DNA of 64,000 nucleotides. Origin: Chrysomallon squamiferum (Eukaryota > Mollusca > Gastropoda > Neomphalida > Peltospiridae). Positions 54,800 through 64,000 of the stretch are shown piece after piece. The stretch covers positions 10,213,095 to 10,277,094 of the forward strand of contig CM022671.1 of the NCBI GenBank assembly GCA_012295275.1, read 5' to 3'. Every line of letters starts with the position of its first letter. The stretch's first letter is position 1. A program made the position numbers and the translations under genes. Below the pieces are notes generated by a model. It had not been told where the DNA came from. It was given only the letters and a program-made list of their open reading frames with translations, and searched no databases.

Positions 54800-57017
54800 A
54801 TTATTAACCAATTAATTATATACAAGTTTGTCTGGTGTGCTTATTTCTAGGAATTAAACTGGCTTGTATTTTATATCAGCTTTTTCTCCTAAATACTTAA
54901 ACATTAAATGATCAAAAATTATTTTAAAGTAACCATATTTCATTCATTAGTAATTAAATATATATATATATATGTTAATAATTTACCAGCAATTAGCATG
55001 ACTTCAGCATTGAGTTAAAACTTTGATTAGTTTGCAAAATAACTGAAAAGTTTAAGATTTAAATTTTACTGTTACCATTATACACAATGGTTGTTGAAAC
55101 TTGTTAAATATAAATTACCCTCAGGTTTGAATTTCAGATTTCCTATAATATAAAAAGTTAAAATGTAAAATGTATTAGTAGCATAGATTACAGACAGGCA
55201 GTTTCACACTTGTGATGTCTCTTTGATTTTTGGTTTTTGTTTTGTGTCCTTTCCTGTTTTACGTTATAAATCTTTAATAGAAAATTCAAGTAGCCAAGAA
55301 TACATGTTAATTTTTTATCTAATTTCATCTCACTGGTTAGAAACAGAAGGTATGTTAAAGTTTACAAAGCATCACTTTTGAAACTCACTGGAATGTTAAC
55401 TGACTATCTTCTTTGAAAGAAACTGCAGTCTCAACTGACCATCTTTCTAAAATCACTGTTATGTTAAATGATCATCTTTCTAAAGTCAGTTCACTGTTGA
55501 TACATCTTCTTTCTGATGCAACGGTATTTTTAAATATCAGTCTTACGCTGTTATCTTTCTCATTTTTCTATTTCATTTCTGTGTTCTGGCAATTCAGTGG
55601 TGGTGCCCTGTTGTTTTCCTAGAACACAGTTTAAAGTAGATAATTTAAGCCTGTTTATTCCTTAATGCTCTGACTGAGCCATTTCAAAATCCAGTCAGTG
55701 TTCTGTGAGTTGTTTGTCAACTTTTCTCTTTCTTATTACATTCTGATTCGTCAGTAAAGTTTTGTTCATTCATTCTATAAATTGTAATATTTTATTAAAC
55801 TTTTAGTTTAAGATAATTTAGTCCTTCATAACAAAAACTGTGATCTTACCATTCAACTTTCTCATTTTGTGTTCCCCAACTGTATGATCATTTTATTTAC
55901 TTCTTTTCACTAAAATGTGTTACAGAAATTCTGTAAAGATGATTGCTTCTGGAAAGACAGTAATTCCTTGTGTACCTTTAGTGACCCCTATAATAGCTAG
56001 AAGTCTTGAGTTATCTTGTTCCTAACTACTTTAGGTGGTTCAGTACACTGAGCTGCAATTTAAGCCCCTTTCTGTAGCAAGTTTTCATTGGTCAAATGCA
56101 GTGAGTGGATATCATTTCCTTTCTGCTGTTAGGTATTCGCTATTTTTCTGAAAGGGGCAGCAATGTCTGATTCTGAGTTTTAGAGTCATTTTCATTACAC
56201 TGAGTATGTTCCGATAAGATTTATTTCACTTTTTAAAAATCAGATTTCAAAAATAGATAGTTTATGATATATACCACACCAGTGAATTATGGAATTCTAC
56301 TCAAAAAGAAAAAGCCATATTCATGACAGGATGTTAACTAACTGAAGTACAGTACAGAAGTCATGTTTTATAGCTGTTCTCTAGGATCTTGCTGCAATAA
56401 TCTTCTGTTTTAACTTTCTATGTATCCACACTGATTTGCTGGGATCATTCAAAAATCATTTTATTATCCTTCTTTAGCTCGTTCTTTCATTGATATTGTT
56501 CAACAGTAACTTACTGTTCTGGGAATTCGGGATAACTGCCACATTCTGTTTGCTCAGAACTAAAAGTTGCTATGGAAAATTTTACTTTCACTACAAAGTC
56601 TTTTAATTACTTCTTGGTTTAATTCACTGTTACAGTTTTTCAGAAACACAATTCTTTAAGTTTAAATGATTTTCCTTCCACCTTTCTGTTAGTAAACCAA
56701 TGGGTCCCAGCAAAATTCTGTCACTTTTGGATTCCTTTAGGAATATTCTTCATCTGTTACTAGAAAATGAACAGCTTCTGCAAAAATTCTCTCTGCTTTT
56801 CTTACTGAAAGTCAAGTTACAGTATCCTTTTCTGTATAAACAGTTCACTGAAGGAACAATAAGGAAAACTTTCCAAATCACTGGACATTTTTAGGTCCAA
56901 GCAGCATTTCTATAAATCTTAGTGTCATCAACGTTTATGTATAGACACAGAAACAAGCTAGGAAAAAAGAAAGAAGAGAAGAGAAAAATGTGGAATAGCA
57001 TTAATAATTCAAACTTA
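53849..57017. other. Repeat-rich stretch upstream of the DDX47 fragment
   Basis: DDX47 lobe 1 should lie in this direction, but neither strand shows a GxGKT or DEAD motif in a convincing exon. Instead there is a degenerate short tandem repeat (54230-54480), an A tract (54769-54797), an AT run (54959-54974) and a T/C-rich stretch with loosely repeated phrases such as TCACTGTTATGTTAAATGAT (55380-55560). The segment 54880-54960 resembles 59110-59185. Confidence 0.4.
54230..54480. repeat. Degenerate minisatellite, CTGCAGTTCAATACA type
   Basis: Variants of ACTGCAGTTCAATACATATT recur about seven times at 25-45 bp intervals (for example 54361, 54415, 54438, 54466). The units are diverged, so this is an old tandem array. 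Confidence 0.55.
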
Positions 57018-57198
57018 CAAAAATAATGTTCTAAGAATCTTAGAATCATTAAATTATTAAAATACACACACATGCAAACAAACATGTAGACATGAAAAAA
57101 TAATACTTAATGTATTCTCTTTCTGCACACAGTTAACCACAGTTAAAAAATATTAAGAATTTTCTTTTTGTTATCATTTCATTGCCATTTTTATTATA

Positions 57199-57268
<70 letters not shown>

Positions 57269-59145
57269 TTCTTTTATTAGAATGGTAAAAGTTCACTTTT
57301 CTCTCATTTTGTTTTTTATTACTTCATTTTCAATGTCTTCTCCATTACTGGAAGTCTAGCTTGGATCTATTAAAATCAATGTCACTTACTCCAAATTTAA
57401 TAAAACAAAGTTGATGAATTCATAAGTGTGATCTTTGTTTCTTCATTATCATTTACAATTTGTTTTATATTAGTATACCTCATGAACATTCTTTGTAATT
57501 TTTATTTATTTATTTATTTTGTTATTGAACTAAAAACAAAAGCAATCTTAGTAAATTTGAATGGTTTATGTAATATTTTTTTATAAACTATTATGATTTA
57601 CAATTAAAAGAAAATTATCAGTATTTTGATTTTTTAAATTTTTTTCTGTACTTAGAAAAATCATCAGATGTATTATATCTTTCATTTTTATTTTTAATAT
57701 AAAAATAAACCTATGCACTGCTCACTGTAAATGGTTTATACAAAACCATATTGAAACTATTGAGAATGTATGATTTATTGTTAATTATCTTCAGATAACT
57801 TACATTGAGAATGTGTGATTTTATTGATAACTTACATTTTGTTTTTTATAGCATGTTTAATAGTACTAGTATTTAATTAAATATTGTTTTAAAAAGATAC
57901 AAATTTGAAATATAAATTATTAAAATTATTAAAATTGTTTAACATCTGTAGGAAACAATGTAAAATGCATTACGGGCAATAAAATAAAGTGTAAATTTTG
58001 TAAAAACTTGGCTTAGATTACAGAATATACATGTCATAACAGTATTTATTACACTGTTACACTGAAAATATTTCAATAAATGGCTTAATTGAATTTCTTG
58101 TTTGTTGTTATTAGTATAGTTATGTGTGCACAAATTAATTTTCAGCTTACAGAGTGTAATTTTATAAATAACAAATACAAATGGTTTATGATGTGTTTAT
58201 GATTTGACACATCAATTGAAATAGTTTCATTGTTTCGTGAAAGAATATATGCTGGCATTAAAGTCAGTTAAGTAAAGAAACACCTAAAACACTGACGTCT
58301 ATACATAAAATATTTTAAGAGGACTGACAATCTTGACAACAGTCATACCCTTGGATCAGTCTGTTGTTAAAACAATTTCTGGGATTCATAAATGATATTG
58401 CATGAAATGTAATGAATGAAACGTCAATCAATGTTCAACAAACTTGATTATTCTATTGATGACTGGTACTGGGGTGATCTTCAAGTCATATTGACAGATA
58501 TCATAGAAAAAATGAATAACATTTGTTTGAATATACATTTAGGATGGAATTTACAATCAAAGAATAATCAATCAATCTATTAAAAGAAGAAATAAAGTAT
58601 TTTACAAAAGTTAAAATGTTATTTTCGTATAGCCCAAATCTGATGCATTAACACTAATAGATCATATATTTAAATTATTTCAGATCATATTATTTTACAA
58701 CTTAAATCATGAAAAGAAAAAGAAACATAGGCTATCAAAATATTCTTTTAATTTTAAAAATAATAATTGTATACACAACATCTAACGGTAAAGATTTCAT
58801 TTATCACTATTATTACTTAGCATTTGTTTGATTATTGTTGTTGTTGTTGTTTTTAGTTTATTCTTATTATTTTTATCGTTTTTTCTTTATTAACTTGTGC
58901 ATTATATAGATACTTCTCCCATTAGTGATATTTGAATGTAAAAGTTATTTCTCTTAGACCAATTTATTTAGAAAGAAAATCATGAATATATTGCTAGACA
59001 TTTTCATGTCCATTAACAAGAAAGGAAAAAAGATGTATAAATGTTCTGTTAAAGAGGTTCTATAAATCTGGAGTGTTTACTTTTTTTTTTCTTTTTTTTT
59101 TTTTTCAGTAATCAGGGCTGTTTCATCTAAATACATGTAGAATAA
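57018..59145 (-). repeat. 2.1-kb dispersed repeat, right arm (inverted)
   Basis: This is the reverse-complement partner of 1777-3873. The similarity runs from GAACATTA at the inner end through the ATT run (57198-57267) to the GGGCTG.TTC segment near 59115. It is followed directly by a short segment also seen at 54880-54960, and then by satellite units. Confidence 0.8.
57198..57267. repeat. (ATT)n microsatellite
   Basis: A run of about 23 ATT triplets at the position equivalent to the AAT run in the left arm. Confidence 0.95.
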
Positions 59146-59279
59146 TCATTTAAAGTTACCATATTTCATCCATTAAAAAATATATTGCTGTTAATTATAA
59201 ATTATTGTCTTCTTTGAAAGACTCTTCATACAATATGGATCTTTGATGGATTTTACTTTTTGTTTTTTTTGTATTTGTT

Positions 59280-60330
59280 TTGAAGATAATCTGACAACAG
59301 TCTGAATCTGATTCTGTTATGTTGTGTACAGATAACAAAATAATCACCTGCTGCATCTTGAGTGGAATGTCTGAGAAAAATCACCTAAAATTAGGTATTG
59401 CTAAACAGTTTGTAGATAACTGATGAAGGCTGCCTAAATCAAATTTATACATAATGTCAGAAACATCAGCCTAAATCAAACATTGCTATGAACTAGCAAA
59501 GTAACCCAAGTTAGATATTTTGTATGATGTGGAGAATATCCAACGAAACAAAATAATGTCCAGTGTGCGAACCTGAATCAGTTACTGATGTACAGTCTAA
59601 TCAAGAGAAAGTCAGTTCACACAGACATTGCTTTGAAGTGTGATAAATCATCAAAACAACCTGATTAGAAGATACTATTATGACATGTAGATCATTTAAG
59701 AAAACATATAATCAATTTAAATTATATACTGTTGAACAGTTTATAGATAATCTAAGAAAAGAACATGAAACCAATGTTATCATTTGAAGATAATCCAAGA
59801 AAATGACCTGAATTAGATATTCTTAGTAAAGTTGCAGATAAAACAACAAAAGAAGCTAAAGCAGGTATTATCATCCATTTTGTAAATAATCTATGATATT
59901 AATCTGAATCAGAAACTGTTATCTAGTATCTAGATATTCCAGCAAAACAATCAATCTAAATTACGTACTGTTATAAGTATTGTGGATTATCTAAAAACTA
60001 TCCAGATTAGATAGTTGTACAGTTTGTAATTGATCTATGAACACCAAAATCACACATTGCTGTCAAGTGTATATAATCATGTAAAACAAACTAAAACAGA
60101 TATTGCGTCTAACAAAACAACCTCATCAGATTGTGTTATCCAGTGTATTGAAAGAGAAAAACATGAATCATGTGCTGTAAACAAGTGTGTAGATAATACA
60201 ACAAAGTGACAGATAATTATTCAACATATACACAATCCAACAAACACATCCTGATACTGTTAACAAATATTAGACAGTCTATGAAAACAACCCAAATTAG
60301 ATATTGATATCAAGTGTATGGAAAATCAAA
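59280..60330 (+). repeat. Outlying satellite block, 48-bp units
   Basis: Here the satellite units are compact: a phrase like TGAATCAGATACTGTTAT, CAAGTGTGTAGATAAT, then ACAACAAAAC, repeated at about 47-50 bp (for example phase points near 60136 and 60183). The first 140 bp match 26355-26520 and 33835-33960 in the same order, including the unusual GAGTGGAATGTC segment. The block lies 25 kb from the main array. Confidence 0.8.
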
Positions 60331-60505
60331 TCAAAATAACATGAAACATTTATTTTTACATGTTTATTTCATTTCATTTTTAAAAAATACCTCAGAATTA
60401 AAAAATAATATAAGATGTTTTATTTTAAAGATTATGCGGGTGTGGATTTGGATAACAGCTTTTTTAAATCCATTGATGGATCATATAAAAGAACCTGCAT
60501 CAAAT
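60310..60505 (+). pseudogene. Truncated duplicate of an exon of the downstream gene
   Basis: About 155 bp here repeat 61273-61420: intron end, acceptor (TTTTAAAG, ending 60430) and the coding start AGVDLDNSFFKSIDGSYK. After that lysine the similarity stops, while the functional copy continues for another 40 or so codons. It is probably a partial exon duplication and not part of the mature message, though a frame stays open past the break to 60547. Confidence 0.7.
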
Positions 60506-61018
60506 GTTTTCATTCTGTCATTTGTGTTTCAGATTTTGATGTATTAGTTTATATTTATTCATTTTTAACATCACAATTTTATTTCTTTATTTTGTTATTA
60601 TTTTCTATTAGTTATATTTAAACACTGCTGTCACTCTCTATTTGACTATTTGAAGATGTTAATGATATTAGTGATAAAGTGATAAATAATATAAGCATCA
60701 ATGCACAATGAAAAATGAAATTGCAGTCTGCACTTGTTTCAAAGGATCTAGATTGTGGCGTGATGGATTTAAGTGTATAAAAGGTTAATGCAAATATGTT
60801 ATCACATTTTTTTATTTATCGTTAATAATCATTTTTATCTGTAAAATCTTTTTAAATTGATTATGATGTAAAATTATTTATGGCACCAAAAGTTATTTGT
60901 AGAAATGGAGAATGTATTGTTTGATAATTTTGTAAAAATTCTTGAAAGGTTAATATAAGCAAATGAATGAATGTTTATTTTTGCATGTAAGAACAGGTTG
61001 TTTCTGTTTCTTTTGCAG

Positions 61019-62355
61019 ATTATTCAGTTTACTTTAGAGTGTATAAAGAAAAGTTCACTTTTGAAAAGGGACAAGCTCAGTGTCTTATTCAAGTAGGTCA
61101 TTTGACTACATTTTTTACATCTGAAGAATATAACCAATTTTCAGAGGAGCTAACACAAAGTGGAGTTGACAACCAATATTATCACATTGGTAATATTTCT
61201 GATTTGGTAACAGAAAATATATTTGACACCTACTGAACACTAATAGTTGTTAAGCATATATTTACATAGTTACATTTATTTTTGCATGTTTATTTCATTT
61301 CATTTTTTAAAAATATCCTCAGAATTTAGCAATAGTTTAAGATGTTTTATTTTAAAGGTAATGCGGGTGTGGATTTGGATAACAGCTTCTTTAAATCCAT
61401 TGATGGATCATATAAAACTATTATTCCTAATTTGGACAGACTAAAGGCACCAGGTTCAACAGTTGTAATTGGTAAACAAAACAGAAGTGTGATTTGGAAT
61501 GCTGTTATTGACAGAGAAGAATACTACATAAGCTGTCGTATTTCAAGTAAGACCTGTCATATATGTCACCTTTTACAGATTTCCTAACCTTTTGTTTGTA
61601 CTCCTGAACAAGTTTGTAACTAAAATGAAGTTTTCTGAAAAACTGCTGATTTGGGAGTACAAGAATGACTCAAATTTTATTTTCAATGATGATTTCACAT
61701 ACTTACATTATTAGCAAAATTTGGTGTTCATATAACTTTAAGTTCTGGAATAAAATATAAAAGGTTAGTTATGTGTGTAATCAAATCCAATAAAATTAAA
61801 TAAGAAATGACAACCGAAAGATGTACCTTCCAGAAGACAGGAAAAAACGTATAACGAAAATAAATAAACAAATAAAATAAATAAAATGAGAATAAAATAT
61901 AAAAATCCAAAATTAATATATGATAAGGCTTGATTTGGTAGAATATTCCTTGCATTTTCAGTGACAAGTTAACTGATCTTATCCGTCATTCTGTCCACCT
62001 AAGTTTTGATGGCATCACTAGCTCATTCTTTTTTAAAGGTATAATTTTTATTACAGCATTTATATAATAATAATAATGTGTTTGTGTGTGTGTATATATA
62101 TTTGTTTTTCATTATGTTCTACAGAGGATGGCTCTTACTTATTCACTGGTTATCATGATGTTCATGATGATCAGTTCTCCTCATCATCTTGTACTACTCG
62201 AACATCTCTGCCTTCAAGTTTAGCATTTGGTCCAGCAAGAAGTCGGCGTGGTTCTAAGATGTTTGTGAAAACTGTCGCAGGATTTCTGTTTGGAGCTTAC
62301 TGGAATCCTGATGCTCATCCTAACACATTTTTGAGGCTATTATTATTTTGTAATG
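61019..62355 (+). CDS. Unrecognised protein, three consistent exons
   Basis: Three plus-strand exons join with canonical sites and matching phases. 61019-61189 lies after TTTTGCAG and reads YSVYFRVYKEKFTFEKGQ, then CLIQVGHLTTFFTSEEYN. 61358-61546 reads AGVDLDNSFFKSIDGSYK, LKAPGSTVVIGKQNRSVIWN and REEYYISCRIS, with donor GTAAGA. 62125-about 62355 reads DGSYLFTGYHDVHDDQF, SRRGSKMFVKTVAGFLFGAYWN and DAHPNTF. The first junction completes a Gly codon and the second a Lys codon. Unlike in HID1 and DDX47, no frame error is needed. The frame runs on to a stop at 62426 through a hydrophobic stretch that may be intron. No signal peptide is visible in this partial product, and no domain was recognised with confidence. 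A faint likeness of the last exon to TLDc-type F.FG.Y motifs is not enough for a call. The 5' and 3' ends are not defined. Confidence 0.6.
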
Positions 62356-62426
62356 TATTTCATTTCATTGTGTACATAATTTTCATTATTTCTGAAATTG
62401 CTCTCTTAATTTTAAATAGTTTCTAG

Positions 62427-64000
62427 TTGTCTGTAAAATATTTAAGACATAATAAGACGTGAAAACTTTGCAAATTCTCAGAAATTAAAAGGAAATAAGC
62501 TAAAACAATTTTCTTTTCATTAAACCAATATATTATAAACAATTTGATTAAAGCAATGCAATGTATACATGAGTGTTTCTATGTGTTTATGTATAAACGT
62601 GTATTCAAAAATAAAAGAAAGTATAAACATCCAGAGTCCAAATCACAATGCATCTTTTAGTTTTACTATGATCCAGGTAGTATTTATAAAGGTAGTCCTA
62701 AAAATTATAGATAAATTAAAATTGTAAATAACATATTCAGTAACTACGGAATGTCTGAATACCATTTGTCTAACAAATGTGACATCATCACATTTCTTGA
62801 ATATTTATTTGGATGTGCCAACACTGAATCCTTCAAATACTTAAGAGTAACTTTTGTTTCTGTTATTCAAATTCATAATCATTGAAATTGAATATTTGTT
62901 TTAGTAAAATATTACACATGATTTTAAACATATTATATTCACATCAAAGAAACCTTCAATATGTTCATATAAACAGCATTTCCAGTATGTACATTTTTGC
63001 ACAATAACTATGTTGCAGGGCTTAAAAGAATAATTTTAATTATTTTGTTTATTATTTTAATAACAGTATGTTAAAAACTTGTTTAATCTCAAGCTTGTGA
63101 TTTATTAATATAATCACAAAAGTAATGGATAATTGATTATTCTTCGGAGAAGCTGTTTTTCATATATACTTATGTTTAATCCAGCATAGTTAGTTTGTTT
63201 TATCTTTGTTTAATTTGGAAAAAATTACTCATTTCAAATTGTGGCAACCTTTTACTAGCAAGAGAGGCCTGGCTACAATTGTTAATATTTTATTTATTTT
63301 TTTAACTTGGTTTCCATTCTTGGTCTAACAGTAAAAGTACCTTTTGGTTCTAGAGCTTAATCTATTTCCTGTCACTACATGTAATTAAATACAATTTAAA
63401 ATTTGTAATTTTCTTCCCAACTGTTATGGTGTAGCCTTATTTGATAATTCTAAAAAAAAAAAAAAAAATGAACTATCAAGCATAATTGAAAAGAAGATAT
63501 TCCATATGCATCAGTTAATTTATTAACATAGATAAAAGGAAGAGAAATAACATTCATGTTTAGTAACTATAAATTTGTTTATATTATGTTCTCTGTATGA
63601 CATTGTTGAATCAAAGTGAATAAATATGATGAAAACATGTTTATACATATTTATTGTATTAGTTAAATATTGGTCTTCAGACATTCAGTTTTTAAAATGG
63701 TGCTGAAATTTTATTAATTTCTTTTTATACTACATAAATGAATACAGTTATGGCACATAATATATACAATAAGAATAAAAGTTATAAAATGTTATTTATT
63801 ATTTGTTTGTTTTTTTACATTCTTTGTGGGGTTAAATCATAATTAAATGACTTTTTTGTTTTGTTTTAGGTTACTCTGTCAAAAATACATAGCGCATTAT
63901 AAAAACATTTTATAACTCTGTGCCTTGCTTATTCATTATTACTTTTGTATGTTTAATATATCGTAAATAAAAATTAATGAAATGAAGAGGTTTGACTTGT
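62427..64000. other. AT-rich sequence to the window end, possible 3' exon
   Basis: Nothing coding is supported. At 63870 a TTTTGTTTTAG acceptor-like site is followed by a short frame ending within a few codons, and an AATAAA occurs at about 63966. Together these could be the terminal untranslated exon of the gene at 61-62.4 kb. An A tract lies at 63452-63467. Confidence 0.3.

Overview
This window is AT-rich nuclear DNA from an animal. The genes are split by GT..AG introns, and the recognisable proteins are typical metazoan ones: a Piwi-clade Argonaute, HID1 and the DEAD-box helicase DDX47. The rest is packed with microsatellites, retrotransposon remnants and a long degenerate satellite. The mix of a DIRS-like element carrying an SGNH-type domain, an RNase H-bearing LINE and Tx1/L1-like and CR1/L2-like LINE pieces would fit a mollusc or another lophotrochozoan. 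No single feature proves the taxon. There are no operons, ribosome binding sites, CRISPR arrays or phage genes.

Layout. 1-4.2 kb: a GC-richer scrap at the edge, then AT-rich repeats including one arm of a 2.1-kb dispersed repeat. 4.2-9.2 kb (+): nine exons of a Piwi-like gene with the PAZ, MID and PIWI parts in order but with two segments missing. 9.2-12.9 kb: simple repeats and repeat-family copies. 12.95-16.8 kb (-): a decayed LINE with endonuclease, reverse transcriptase and RNase H. 17.6-29.0 kb and 33.0-34.0 kb: an A-rich degenerate satellite built on a unit of about 48 bp, interrupted by an hAT-like MITE (18.6 kb) and by a 4-kb element with terminal inverted repeats (29.0-33.0 kb). That element itself carries a pogo/Tigger-like MITE. 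34.4-35.1 kb: a 39-bp minisatellite. 37.5-38.0 kb (-): Tx1/L1-like LINE tail. 39.36-40.85 kb (-): DIRS-like element remnant. 41.1-42.05 kb (-): exon-like pieces not recognised. 42.6-43.8 kb: a G-rich minisatellite, next to a 200-base run of N. 44.1-49.7 kb (-): the N-terminal half of HID1. 51.1-53.9 kb (-): the C-terminal half of DDX47. 54-60.3 kb: repeats, the second arm of the 2.1-kb repeat in inverted orientation, and a satellite outlier. 60.4-62.4 kb (+): three consistent exons of an unrecognised protein plus a truncated duplicate of its middle exon.

Reading the genes. In HID1 and DDX47 the conserved protein jumps between frames every few tens of codons. Where the indels can be placed they mostly sit at short homopolymers (T, C, A), often as compensating pairs, while the amino-acid sequence between jumps is well conserved. 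The simplest explanation is uncorrected indel error in the assembly, not decay of neighbouring genes. This also weakens any pseudogene call for the Piwi gene, although its missing segments cannot be explained that way. The genes have no obvious shared pathway. Piwi silences transposons through piRNAs, HID1 acts in Golgi/dense-core-vesicle trafficking, and DDX47 acts in rRNA processing.
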